Below are positions 38,846 through 46,909 of a stretch of 64,000 nt of DNA, one piece after another (positions within the stretch are counted from its first letter, which is position 1; each line of letters opens with the position of its first letter). The position numbers were made by a program, and so were the translations under genes. A model generated the notes under the pieces. That model saw only the letters and a program-made list of their open reading frames with translations. It was not told the origin of the DNA and ran no database searches. The stretch comes from Sphingosinicella microcystinivorans (lineage in GTDB: Bacteria; Pseudomonadota; Alphaproteobacteria; Sphingomonadales; Sphingomonadaceae). Where the stretch lies: NCBI RefSeq assembly GCF_027941835.1, contig NZ_CP116005.1, positions 1,689,501-1,753,500 on the forward strand, read 5' to 3'.

Positions 38846-41173
38846 ATGGCAGTGACGGTTTCCAGTCCCGATACGGTGAGCACGCTCGAGGACCTCGAGG
38901 CGCGGCTGCGCTGGCTTGCATCGTGGACGATCCACAACGCCAACCACGTCCGCGAGAACGTCGACGGCATCAAGGTGGGCGGCCATCAGGCGAGCTGCGC
39001 TTCGATGAGCGCGATCATGGCGGCGCTCTATTTCCATGCGCTGGGGCCGAACGACCGCGTGGCGGTGAAGCCCCATGCGGGCCCGCTGCTGCACGCGATC
39101 CACTACCTGCTCGGCAACGAGGGGCTGGACAAGTTGAAGGCGTTCCGCGGCCTCGGGGGCGTGCAATCCTACCCCTCGCGCACCAAGGACGTGATCCCGG
39201 TCGATTTCTCCACGGGCTCCGTGGGCCTCGGCGTCGCGGTCACGGCCTTCGCCAGCCTCGTGCAGGACTACATGATCGCGCACGGCCTAATGGCGGAGGC
39301 GGACGCGGGCCGCATGATCGCGCTGATGGGCGACGCCGAGCTCGACGAGGGCAACATCTACGAGTGCCTGATCGAGGCCTACAAGCACGACATCCGCAAC
39401 TGCTGGTGGATCGTCGACTACAACCGCCAGTCGCTCGACGCGACCACCGCCGACCGCATGTTCCGCCGCTTCGACGACATCTTCGAGACCTGCGGCTGGC
39501 GGGTGGTGACGCTGAAGCACGGGAGGCACCAGCGCGCGGCGTTCAGGGAGCCGGGCGGGCAGGCGCTCGCCGACTGGATCGACAACTGCCCGAACGCCGA
39601 TTACGCGGCGCTCACCTATCAGGGCGGCGCGGCGTGGCGGCAGCGGCTGACCGCGGACATCGGCAGCGTGCGCGGCGTGAAGGCGCTGCTTGCGAAGCGC
39701 GACGATGCGGCGCTCGCCGAGCTGATGACCAACCTCGGCGGCCACTGCCTCGAAACGCTGACGGAGGCGTTCGGCGGCGCCGACGACGACCGCCCGACGC
39801 TGTTCATCGCCTACACGATCAAGGGCTTCGGCCTGCCGCTCGCCGGGCACAAGGACAATCACGCCGGGCTGATGACGCCCAATCAGATCGCCGAGCTGCG
39901 CAGCCGCCTCGGCATCGCGGAAGGCGAGGAGTGGGCGCCGTGGGCGGGGCTCGGCGGCAATGCCGCCGCGGCCGCGAAGGCGATGGCCGAGGCGGCGCCG
40001 ATCCGGCGCAGCAAGGACGCGCGGCCCGTCGATTCGATCCCGGTGCCGACGCTGGAGGCGCCGCGCGATGCCGAGCAATCGACGCAGGCGGCGTTTGGCA
40101 AGATATTGTTCGAGCTGGTGAAGTCCGGGCATCCGCTCGCCGCGCGCATCGTCACCACCTCGCCGGACGTGACCGTCTCCACGAACCTCGGCGGCTGGGT
40201 GAACCTGCGCGGGCTGTTCCGCCGCCAGGACCTCGCCGACGTGTTCCAGAAGGCGAAGATTCCGTCCGCGCAGAAATGGTCGGGTGCGCCCGCCGGGCAG
40301 CACATCGAGCTCGGCATCGCGGAGAACAACCTGTTCGTGATGCTCGCCGCGCTGGGCCTCGCGGGCGACCTCTTCGGCGAGCAATTGATGCCGGTCGGCA
40401 CCGTCTACGATCCGTTCATCGCGCGCGGCCTCGATGCGCTCAACTACGCCTGCTATCAGGACGCGCGCTTCATGCTGGTGGCGACGCCCTCGGGCGTCAC
40501 GCTCGGGCCGGAAGGCGGCGCGCACCAGTCGATCAACCCGCCGCTGATCGCGATGGGCCAGCCGGGCCTGACGCACTACGAACCCGCCTTCGCGGACGAG
40601 CTGGCGCTGATGATGGAGCACGGCTTCCGCCACATGCAGGCGGCGGACGGCGGCTCGATCTATCTCCGCCTCACCACGCGCAGCATCTTGCAGGCACGGC
40701 GCGAGGACGACACGTGGCAGGCGGATGCCCTGAAAGGCGCCTATTGGCTGCGGCGCCCCGCGGAGGGCAGCGAGGCGGCGGTGGTCGCGATGGGCGCGGT
40801 GATGCCCGAAGCCATCGCGGCGTGGGAGCTGCTGGAGGCCGACCTTCCCGGCCTCGGCCTGCTCGCCGTCACCTCGCCGACGCTGCTCCATCGCGACTGG
40901 AGCGCCGCGCGCGCCGCGCGCTGGCAGGGCCGGGCGCGGGAGACGTCGCACATCGAGACGCTGCTCGGCACGCTCGCGCCGAACGCCGGGCTCGTCACCG
41001 TGCTCGACGGCTCCCCGGCGGCGCTGTCGTGGCTCGGCGGCGTCCTCGGCCACCGCGTCAGCCCGCTCGGCACCGACCGCTTCGGGCAGACCGGCAACCT
41101 TCCCGATCTCTACCGCGCCTATCGCCTCGACGCGGACGCGATCGTGGAGGCGGCGGCGGAGCTGTTTCTCTAG
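38846..41173 (+). CDS. Homodimeric 2-oxoacid dehydrogenase E1 / transketolase-like enzyme
   Basis: 775 residues starting MAVTVSSPDTVSTLEDLEARL. It combines the thiamine diphosphate-binding half (LMGDAELDEGNIYECLIEAYK, the GDG-like motif) and the pyrimidine half (GQHIELGIAENNLFVMLAALGL, with the catalytic Glu). The size and EGNIYE wording match the AceE-type E1, but the protein is shorter than AceE (about 890). The divergent Lrp gene recalls the mde locus of Pseudomonas, where MdeB, an AceE homologue, acts on 2-oxobutyrate; that parallel is an inference. No E2/E3 genes are nearby. Confidence 0.82.
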   Translation: MAVTVSSPDTVSTLEDLEARLRWLASWTIHNANHVRENVDGIKVGGHQASCASMSAIMAALYFHALGPNDRVAVKPHAGPLLHAIHYLLGNEGLDKLKAFRGLGGVQSYPSRTKDVIPVDFSTGSVGLGVAVTAFASLVQDYMIAHGLMAEADAGRMIALMGDAELDEGNIYECLIEAYKHDIRNCWWIVDYNRQSLDATTADRMFRRFDDIFETCGWRVVTLKHGRHQRAAFREPGGQALADWIDNCPNADYAALTYQGGAAWRQRLTADIGSVRGVKALLAKRDDAALAELMTNLGGHCLETLTEAFGGADDDRPTLFIAYTIKGFGLPLAGHKDNHAGLMTPNQIAELRSRLGIAEGEEWAPWAGLGGNAAAAAKAMAEAAPIRRSKDARPVDSIPVPTLEAPRDAEQSTQAAFGKILFELVKSGHPLAARIVTTSPDVTVSTNLGGWVNLRGLFRRQDLADVFQKAKIPSAQKWSGAPAGQHIELGIAENNLFVMLAALGLAGDLFGEQLMPVGTVYDPFIARGLDALNYACYQDARFMLVATPSGVTLGPEGGAHQSINPPLIAMGQPGLTHYEPAFADELALMMEHGFRHMQAADGGSIYLRLTTRSILQARREDDTWQADALKGAYWLRRPAEGSEAAVVAMGAVMPEAIAAWELLEADLPGLGLLAVTSPTLLHRDWSAARAARWQGRARETSHIETLLGTLAPNAGLVTVLDGSPAALSWLGGVLGHRVSPLGTDRFGQTGNLPDLYRAYRLDADAIVEAAAELFL

Positions 41174-41413
41174 GGCCGATCGCCGTTCAGCCCTGACGGT
41201 CTGCGACCGGCGGTTTTTCGCCGTTTCCCGGCTCATGCCCGGATGTCAGAAAGTCCCGATTTTTGGGGCACACGCGCCTGTGAGCACGTCATCGACAAAT
41301 TCGATCTGACTGATTGAAATTATGAACGCCAAGAAAACAGGCGAATCGTTCTATGATCCCGTCATCTCGTTTGTCGCGTCGATTTCCGCTTCTTCACCAA
41401 TGGGGAGGGTTTC
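41174..41413. other. AT-richer intergenic leader before the di-haem gene
   Basis: 240 bp without a gene, noticeably lower in GC than its surroundings, especially 41260-41400. It contains TATGAT (41352-41357) as a possible -10 but no matching -35. It marks the left boundary of the amine-oxidation region and could indicate where that block was acquired. No repeat or att-like sequence was seen. Confidence 0.4.
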
Positions 41414-42769
41414 ATGAAGAAGAAGTTATTGACAGGCATTATCATTAGTTCGACGGTATTGTTCTGCGGCGCCGCGACATTTGCCGCCAATCCCGCGACA
41501 TTCGCCGATCTCGTAAAGCAACTACAGGCCGAAAAGCCGAAGTTCGCCAAGCGGCAGCAGGACATGCTCGCCGCGCGCTACGACCTCGCCAACCGGCCCG
41601 CGGCCGGCGTCACCATGTCCGGCGGCAAGGCCGTGCAGGCGGGCGTGCGCGTGAAGCTGCCGGCCGGCACGACGTGGGAGCAGCTCGCGGAGATGTCCCC
41701 GGACGATATCCGCGAGAAGGGCCTCTGGCCCGCGGGCTTCTATCCGCTACCGCACCCGCACCACGAGGCGGGCGGCATGATCTTCCCGAAGCACGTGATC
41801 GAGCGGACGAAGAAGGACGCCGGGCGCGACATCTCGCGCTTCGATCTCGATTTCGACCTGCCCGAGCACATGCTCGCGGAATTCCCGGCGCCGATCTACC
41901 TGACGACGCGGCCCGATCTCGGCGACGTGTCGCGCGGGCAGCTGGTGACGACGCAGAACTACTACGACCTGTTCAAGGACGCGCTCAATCCGAAGCAGCT
42001 CGACGGGCTGCGCCTCCTGGTGACGCCGTTCCCGCAGCAGCAGTTCAACAACACCGACGACCGCCGGAGCCTCGAGCCGAGCCTCGGCGTGTCCTGCTTC
42101 GACTGCCATGCGAACGGACACACCAACAACGCGACGCATACCGTGGGCGACATCCGGCCCAACGAGTTCCGCCACCGCATCGACACGCCGACGCTGCGCG
42201 GCGTGAACGTCCAGCGCCTGTTCGGGTCGCAGCGGGCGCTGAAGACGGTGGAGGACTTCACCGAGTTCGAGCAGCGCGCGGCCTATTTCGACGGCGACCC
42301 GACGACCGCCGCGAAGAAGGGCGTCAACACGCTTAACCGCGCCGACCAGGTGCACGCGATGGCGGAGTTCCAGGAGCTTCTGGACTTCCCGCCGGCGCCC
42401 AAGCTCAATGTGCTCGGCAAGCTCGATCCGGCGAAGGCGACGGCGGCCGAGCTTCGTGGCGAGGCGCTGTTCAACGGCAAGGGGCAATGCTCGGTGTGCC
42501 ACTCGGGACCGTATTTCACGGACAACCTGATGCACAACCTGAAGACCGAGCGCTTCTTCAAGCCGAAGATGATCAACGGCCGCTATGCCGTGATGGACGG
42601 GCCGATCAAGACCTTCCCGCTGCGCGGCATCAAGGACTCGCCGCCCTATCTGCACGACAACCGGCTGATGACGCTCGACGACGCGGTCGAGTTCTTCAAC
42701 ATCGTGCTCCAGACGAAGCTGACGGCGGACGAGAAGAAGGACCTCGTCGCGTTCCTCTACACGCTGTGA
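41414..42769 (+). CDS. Periplasmic di-haem c-type protein (CcpA/MauG superfamily)
   Basis: 451 residues. A Lys-rich N-terminus and signal peptide (KKKLLTGIIISSTVLFCGAATFAA) target it to the periplasm. Two haem-c sites are visible: CFDCH (Cys228, Cys231, His232) and CSVCH (Cys359, Cys362, His363). The tail PPYLHDNRLMTLDDAVEFF, with Tyr412, matches the region that carries the distal haem ligand in bacterial cytochrome c peroxidase/MauG proteins. The first haem lies unusually far from the N-terminus, after about 200 extra residues. It is divided from the amine dehydrogenase operon by a convergent TetR gene, so a role in TTQ maturation is possible but unproven. Ribosome site GGGGAGGG. Confidence 0.82.
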   Translation: MKKKLLTGIIISSTVLFCGAATFAANPATFADLVKQLQAEKPKFAKRQQDMLAARYDLANRPAAGVTMSGGKAVQAGVRVKLPAGTTWEQLAEMSPDDIREKGLWPAGFYPLPHPHHEAGGMIFPKHVIERTKKDAGRDISRFDLDFDLPEHMLAEFPAPIYLTTRPDLGDVSRGQLVTTQNYYDLFKDALNPKQLDGLRLLVTPFPQQQFNNTDDRRSLEPSLGVSCFDCHANGHTNNATHTVGDIRPNEFRHRIDTPTLRGVNVQRLFGSQRALKTVEDFTEFEQRAAYFDGDPTTAAKKGVNTLNRADQVHAMAEFQELLDFPPAPKLNVLGKLDPAKATAAELRGEALFNGKGQCSVCHSGPYFTDNLMHNLKTERFFKPKMINGRYAVMDGPIKTFPLRGIKDSPPYLHDNRLMTLDDAVEFFNIVLQTKLTADEKKDLVAFLYTL

Positions 42770-42774
42770 GGCGC

Positions 42775-42803
42775 GGGCGTCCCGGCGCAGGGCCGGGACG
42801 CCC
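42775..42803. terminator. Bidirectional hairpin between the di-haem and TetR genes
   Basis: GGGCGTCCCGGC (42775-42786) and GCCGGGACGCCC (42792-42803) form a 12-bp perfect stem with a 5-nt loop, 5 nt after the di-haem stop and 5 nt before the convergent TetR stop. No T-run. Probably a shared transcription stop. Confidence 0.65.
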
Positions 42804-42808
42804 CGCTC

Positions 42809-43477
42809 TCAGAAGGCGGATTTCCGGATGTCGCCCGGTTTCAGCGATTTGACGAGCGGCAGGTAGGCGCGGCAGGCGATGGTTTCCAGCCAGCCCATGC
42901 GGTGCCGCCACGGCTTCTCGTGGCCCGCGAAGATCGTGGTGCCCTCGAGCGAGGCGGAAATGAACAGGGCGACGGTTTCGCGCTCGTCCTCGGGCAGCGC
43001 CGGATTGAGTTCCGCGATCAGCTCGTTGAGGACGGCGCGCGCGCGGCGGTAGACCTCGTCGACCCGCTCGGAGACGAACGGGTCGTGATTGGCGAGCGCC
43101 CAGATTTCCGGGAAGAAGCGCGTCGTCTTCTTGGTGGTGATGTCCTCCAGGATCAGCCGGACGATGCTTTCGAAGCGCTCCTCGACGCTGGTGCCTTCGT
43201 CGTGGCTGATCGCGTCGAACGATTCCTCGTAGCTGCTGATCACGGCATCGAAGAGCGCGCGGACGAGTTCGTCGCGCGTGGGGAAATAATATGTGATGTT
43301 GCCGAGCTTCATGCCGCAGGCCTTGGCGATCGCCCGCATCGTCACGGCGCGGTAGCCGTGCTCGACGAGGATGGTGAGCGCCGCGCGCAGGATCTGCTCC
43401 ACGCCGTCCTGCCCACGCGCATAGCCGCCCTCGCGCGGCACCACCTTCAGATCCGGAACGATGAACTCAGGCAACAC
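42809..43477 (-). CDS. TetR-family regulator of the amine oxidation region
   Basis: About 222 residues. AAGGAG lies before GTG (43477) and TTG (43474), so either can be the start. The HTH is in residues about 25-70 (ILRAALTILVEHGYRAVTMRAIAKACGMKLGNITYYFPTRDELV in pieces). The C-terminal helical domain binds an unknown ligand. It is divergent from the TTQ dehydrogenase operon across about 150 bp that hold that operon's promoter, so it is the obvious candidate regulator; the inducer is probably an amine or its aldehyde or acid. Confidence 0.88.
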   Translation of the reverse strand: MLPEFIVPDLKVVPREGGYARGQDGVEQILRAALTILVEHGYRAVTMRAIAKACGMKLGNITYYFPTRDELVRALFDAVISSYEESFDAISHDEGTSVEERFESIVRLILEDITTKKTTRFFPEIWALANHDPFVSERVDEVYRRARAVLNELIAELNPALPEDERETVALFISASLEGTTIFAGHEKPWRHRMGWLETIACRAYLPLVKSLKPGDIRKSAF

Positions 43478-43541
43478 GGGACTCCTTCGACTCTCGCCGG
43501 AGCGTCTAGCGCGCTGATTCTGAACCGACAAATTAGTACGC

Positions 43542-43570
43542 TTGACAAAAATTGGACACAAGACCTAAAT
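43542..43570 (+). promoter_or_regulatory. Promoter of the TTQ amine dehydrogenase operon
   Basis: TTGACA at 43542-43547 and CTAAAT at 43565-43570, 17 bp apart, 60 bp before the large-subunit ATG. The -35 lies within two near-direct repeats, GACAAATT (43527-43534) and GACAAAAATT (43544-43553), which may be the TetR operator. On the minus strand the same DNA must contain the TetR promoter. Confidence 0.6.
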
Positions 43571-43629
43571 CATTTTCACGCTTGTGGGAAGTGCGACTCG
43601 TCGAAGGACGAGGCGGAGGGAGAGGAATC

Positions 43630-44811
43630 ATGTCACGACGCGCCGGGATTCTGGCTGCCACGCTGTTGTTTGCCGCGGCCAGCGCCGCAACGAACGGCGC
43701 CAATGCACAGCAGGCCTTTCCGCAGCCGCTCCCCGAAGAGCCGATTCCGGCGGTGGCGACGCTGCCGGAGCGCTATCCCGACAGCTACGTCTTCGTGCAC
43801 GACCTGCACTTCAAGAGCATCCTCGACGGGCGCGCGGCCATCGTGGACGTCTCCTCGCCCGCCTTCGCGGTGAAGGGGCAGGTGCCGGTCGCGCAGTTCG
43901 GCACGCTGCTGCCCTCGGTTTCGGGCAGCGAAATCTACACCGGCGAGACCTTCCTCTCGCGCCTGACGCGCGGCGAGCGCACGGACGTCATCTCCATCTG
44001 GGACAAGGCGACGCTTGCGCCCAAGGGCGAGATCGTGCTGCCGGGCGGCAAGCGCGGCATGTTCGTGACGCTGAAGAACGCCATGCAGTTCACGAACGGC
44101 GAGAAGTGGATGCTGGTGTTCAACTTCACGCCGGGCGCCTCGGTGACGGTGGTCGACCTCGAAGGGCGCAAGGTCCTCGGCGACATCGACCTGCCGGGCT
44201 GCTCGCTCGTCTACCCCACTGGCCTGCGCGGTTTCACCTCGCTCTGCGCCGACGGCACGCTGATGACGGTGCTGCTCGACGCGGCCGGCGCCGCGCGGTC
44301 GACGACGTCGAGCAAGGCGGTCAACGACATCGACAACGATCCGTGGTTCATGACGCCCGCGATGGCGGGCCGCACGGCGTGGTTCGTCAGCTTCAAGGGC
44401 AGGCTGCGCGGGTTCGACCTCTCCGGCGACAAGCCGCGCGACCTCGGCGGTTTCGCGATGGTGCCGGGGGACGCCGCGAAGGGCTATCGTCCCGGCGGCT
44501 GGCAGGTGGCCTCCGCCGATGCGGCGGGGCGCGTCTACGTGCTGATGGACCCGAACGGCGAGCCGGGCAGCCACAAGAACGGCGGCACCGAGGTCTGGGT
44601 CGCGGACACGGCGAAGAAGGCCGTGGCGCGCAAGATCGCCATGAAGAACCACACGCTGTCGATCGAGGTGACGGCGGGCGCGAAGCCCTGGCTCGTCGCG
44701 GCGCGGCCCGACGGCAACCTCGACGTATACGACGCGAACAGCGGCGATTTCCTCCACACGGTCGCAGAGGTCGTGAACGACCCGATGACCATGACGGCAG
44801 CGGGCAAATGA
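43630..44811 (+). CDS. TTQ-dependent amine dehydrogenase, large (heavy) subunit
   Basis: 393 residues from ATG 43630 (GGAGGGAGAGGAATC before it). A signal peptide (ILAATLLFAAASAATNGANAQQ) sends it to the periplasm. The rest is a seven-bladed beta-propeller of the MauB/AauB family: RGERTDVISIWDKATL, ASVTVVDLEGRKV, CSLVYPTGLRGFTSLCADGTL, YRPGGWQVASADAAGRVYVLMDPNGE and GTEVWVADTAKK all align with that family's blades. It forms an alpha2beta2 enzyme with the TTQ small subunit, oxidising primary amines to aldehydes and ammonia. Whether methylamine or larger aromatic amines are preferred is not clear from this subunit alone. Confidence 0.9.
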   Translation: MSRRAGILAATLLFAAASAATNGANAQQAFPQPLPEEPIPAVATLPERYPDSYVFVHDLHFKSILDGRAAIVDVSSPAFAVKGQVPVAQFGTLLPSVSGSEIYTGETFLSRLTRGERTDVISIWDKATLAPKGEIVLPGGKRGMFVTLKNAMQFTNGEKWMLVFNFTPGASVTVVDLEGRKVLGDIDLPGCSLVYPTGLRGFTSLCADGTLMTVLLDAAGAARSTTSSKAVNDIDNDPWFMTPAMAGRTAWFVSFKGRLRGFDLSGDKPRDLGGFAMVPGDAAKGYRPGGWQVASADAAGRVYVLMDPNGEPGSHKNGGTEVWVADTAKKAVARKIAMKNHTLSIEVTAGAKPWLVAARPDGNLDVYDANSGDFLHTVAEVVNDPMTMTAAGK

Positions 44812-45308
44812 GCTTCGCGGGTGACAGCATCGCGCTGTTCCTCGCGCTCGTCCTGCTCTCGGCGGCCGCCCACAAGGCATTCCAGCCGGAGCGCATGGCG
44901 GGGGCGGCGGCACGGCTCGCCGGCACCGGCACGGGCTTCGGCAAGGCCCTTGCGGCGACCGCCGGCGCGACGGAGTTCCTCGCGGCGATCGCGCTGCTGT
45001 TCGCCGCGACGCGGCCGGCAGGCGCGGCCATCGCCGCAGGTCTCTGGCTCGTCTATGCCGTGCTGCTGGTGCGGCGGCGCGGCGAGGCGTTCGATTGCGG
45101 CTGCACCTTCGGCGCGCACGCCGCAGCTCCCCGGGTCTTCGCTCCGGCGCGCGCCATCCTCTTCGCGGGCCTTGCGGTCGCGGCGGCGCTGCTGCCGGCG
45201 GGCGCGGGTTCGCCCGAGCCGCTGTTCGCGGCGCTCGCCCTCTTCAGCCTGCAGTCCGCCGCCGGTGAGCTGGCGGCCATCCCCGACCCCCATTGGAGGC
45301 ACGCATGA
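44808..45308 (+). CDS. mauE: MauE-like membrane protein for TTQ subunit maturation
   Basis: 166 residues, four to five hydrophobic helices with HKAFQPERMAGAAARLAGTG and the cysteine pair in FDCGCTFG, as in MauE. MauE is needed with MauD for export and disulphide formation of the small subunit, which has many cysteines. Its ATG overlaps the large-subunit stop (ATGA), and its stop overlaps mauD. Confidence 0.86.
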   Translation: MSFAGDSIALFLALVLLSAAAHKAFQPERMAGAAARLAGTGTGFGKALAATAGATEFLAAIALLFAATRPAGAAIAAGLWLVYAVLLVRRRGEAFDCGCTFGAHAAAPRVFAPARAILFAGLAVAAALLPAGAGSPEPLFAALALFSLQSAAGELAAIPDPHWRHA

Positions 45309-45889
45309 GCATGATCGTCGTCTCGCAGGTGCTGCTCTGGATCACCGTCGCCGTGCTCGGCGTGCTCGTCGCGGCGCTCGCGCGGCAGGTCGGCGTGCTC
45401 CACGAGCGCATCGCCCCGGCGGGCGCGCTGACGCTGCACCAGGGCGTGAAGGCGGGCGACGTCGCGCCGGAAATGCACGTGAAGTCGCTGGACGGCAATG
45501 CCGTCGTGATCGGCGGCGCGCGGGGCCGCAGCCAGCTGATCCTCTTCCTGTCGCCCGATTGCCCGGTCTGCAAGACGCTGTTGCCGGTGTTCAAGTCGGC
45601 CGCCGCCGCCGAGCGCGGCTGGCTCGACGCGATCCTCGCGAGCGATGGAGACGAGGCCGCGCACCGGCGCCTGATGATGGCCGAAGGTCTTGCGGGTTTC
45701 CCCTATGTCCTCTCCGAGGACCTCGGCCGCCGCTTCGGCGTCTCGAAGCTGCCCTATGCCGTGCTGATCGGCGAGGACGGACGCATCGCGTCGCTCGGCC
45801 TCGTCAACACGCGTGAACATCTCGAAAGCCTGTTCGAAGCCAAGGAGCGCGGCGTCGCCTCGCTCCAGGACTTCCTGGCGAAGCGGTAA
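45305..45889 (+). CDS. mauD: MauD-like thioredoxin-fold disulphide protein
   Basis: 194 residues. One N-terminal membrane anchor (MIVVSQVLLWITVAVLGVLVAAL) is followed by a periplasmic thioredoxin-like domain with redox motif CPVC (Cys86, Cys89) in FLSPDCPVCKTLLP and cis-Pro in KLPYAVLIGEDGRI. MauD handles the six disulphides of the small subunit in methylamine dehydrogenase systems. It overlaps mauE by 4 bp and lies 16 bp before the small-subunit gene. Confidence 0.9.
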   Translation: MSMIVVSQVLLWITVAVLGVLVAALARQVGVLHERIAPAGALTLHQGVKAGDVAPEMHVKSLDGNAVVIGGARGRSQLILFLSPDCPVCKTLLPVFKSAAAAERGWLDAILASDGDEAAHRRLMMAEGLAGFPYVLSEDLGRRFGVSKLPYAVLIGEDGRIASLGLVNTREHLESLFEAKERGVASLQDFLAKR

Positions 45890-45905
45890 AAGAGGGGAAG
45901 CGGTC

Positions 45906-46463
45906 ATGGCCATCGACAAGATCACCGAAGCGCTCACCCGGCGGGTGGCGAAAACGACCTCGCGCCGCAGCCTGCTGACGCTGATCGGCGGCGCGATCAC
46001 TGGCGCGGCGGCGTTCCCCGTGCTGCCGGTCTCGCGCGCCTATGCGTCGGCGAACCCGGTGCACGGCGGCGCGAGCGGCGGGGTCGCCCCGCAGCCGACC
46101 GGCAACCCGCAGGATCCCGGCGATCAGGCGAGCTGCGACTACTGGCGCTACTGCGCGATCGACGGCTATCTCTGCTCGTGCTGCGGCGGCACGGCGAGCA
46201 CCTGCCCGCCCGGCACGGAGATGTCGCCGATCACGTGGATCGGCACCTGCCTCAACCCGGCGGACAACCGCTCCTACATCATCAGCTACAACGACTGCTG
46301 CGGGAAATCCTCGTGCGGGCGGTGCCTGTGCAACCGCAACGAGGGCGACCGGCCGATGGTGCGGCCGCAGGAGAACAACGACATCAACTGGTGCCTCGGC
46401 ACGTCGAGCGCGATCTACAACTGCTCGACCGCCGTCATCCTCGGCGTGGCGCTGGACAAATGA
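45906..46463 (+). CDS. TTQ-dependent amine dehydrogenase, small (light) subunit
   Basis: 185 residues. The long twin-arginine-type leader (TTSRRSLLTLIGGAITGAAAF) matches the family, which is exported folded or by a special route. The mature part is cysteine-rich. The two cofactor tryptophans are Trp111 (PITWIGTC) and Trp162 (DINWCLG), 51 apart, as Trp57 and Trp108 are in methylamine dehydrogenase. The catalytic/maturation aspartates fit too: Asp86 (CAIDGY) and Asp130 (YNDCCG), 25 before and 19 after Trp111, as Asp32 and Asp76 are. All TTQ determinants are intact. It overlaps the next cytochrome gene (ATGA). Confidence 0.95.
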   Translation: MAIDKITEALTRRVAKTTSRRSLLTLIGGAITGAAAFPVLPVSRAYASANPVHGGASGGVAPQPTGNPQDPGDQASCDYWRYCAIDGYLCSCCGGTASTCPPGTEMSPITWIGTCLNPADNRSYIISYNDCCGKSSCGRCLCNRNEGDRPMVRPQENNDINWCLGTSSAIYNCSTAVILGVALDK

Positions 46464-46909
46464 CGATGCTGCGCGCGGGCGTCGCGATGCTGCTGCTGGC
46501 GCTGCCCGCCGCCGCACAGGCTGCGGACGGCCCGACGCTCTACAAGCGCTGCGCGGCGTGCCACCTCGCGACCGGCGCGGGCGTGCCGGGGGCGTTCCCG
46601 TCGCTGAAGATCGAGCCGGCGGCGCTGGCCGCGAAGCCGGACGGGCGGCGCTTTCTCGTCCTCTCCGTGACGCGCGGGCTTTCGGGGCCGCTGGTGGCGG
46701 ACGGCAAGACCTATCGCGGCGTGATGCCCGCGCAGGCCACCATGAAGGACGACGAGGTCGCCGCCGTGCTGAACCACGTGCTGGACGCGATCGCGGTGGC
46801 CGACAAGGCGGTACGGCGCTTCGATGCCGATGAAGTGGCGGGCATCCGCAAGGGCGGCGCGACGCTGACGTCGCGGCACGTCGCCGAACTCAAGGCCGCG
46901 ATCAAGTGA
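46460..46909 (+). CDS. Monohaem cytochrome c, first of two after the TTQ small subunit
   Basis: 149 residues from an ATG overlapping the small-subunit stop. A signal peptide (AGVAMLLLALPAAAQA) is followed by haem site CAACH (Cys31, Cys34, His35). GVMPAQATMKDDEVAAVLNHV supplies a Met for axial ligation. It is the likely electron acceptor of the amine dehydrogenase, since no amicyanin or azurin gene is present here. Its stop overlaps the next cytochrome gene. Confidence 0.9.
   Translation: MTMLRAGVAMLLLALPAAAQAADGPTLYKRCAACHLATGAGVPGAFPSLKIEPAALAAKPDGRRFLVLSVTRGLSGPLVADGKTYRGVMPAQATMKDDEVAAVLNHVLDAIAVADKAVRRFDADEVAGIRKGGATLTSRHVAELKAAIK

Noticed and set aside
38233-41196. Very long open frames opposite or out of frame with the E1-like gene, and similar ones at 6620-9112 and 15667-18318
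   Set aside because: They lie over genes with clear motifs, are Arg/Ala/His-rich with no domain, and arise from high GC at third positions.
41215-41235. CGGCG-TTTTT-CGCCG hairpin after the E1-like gene as a terminator
   Set aside because: Only five base pairs, the T-run is in the loop, and no tract follows the stem.
41174-41413. Genomic-island boundary at the AT-richer leader
   Set aside because: Lower GC alone is weak; there is no tRNA, integrase, direct repeat or IS remnant on either side.
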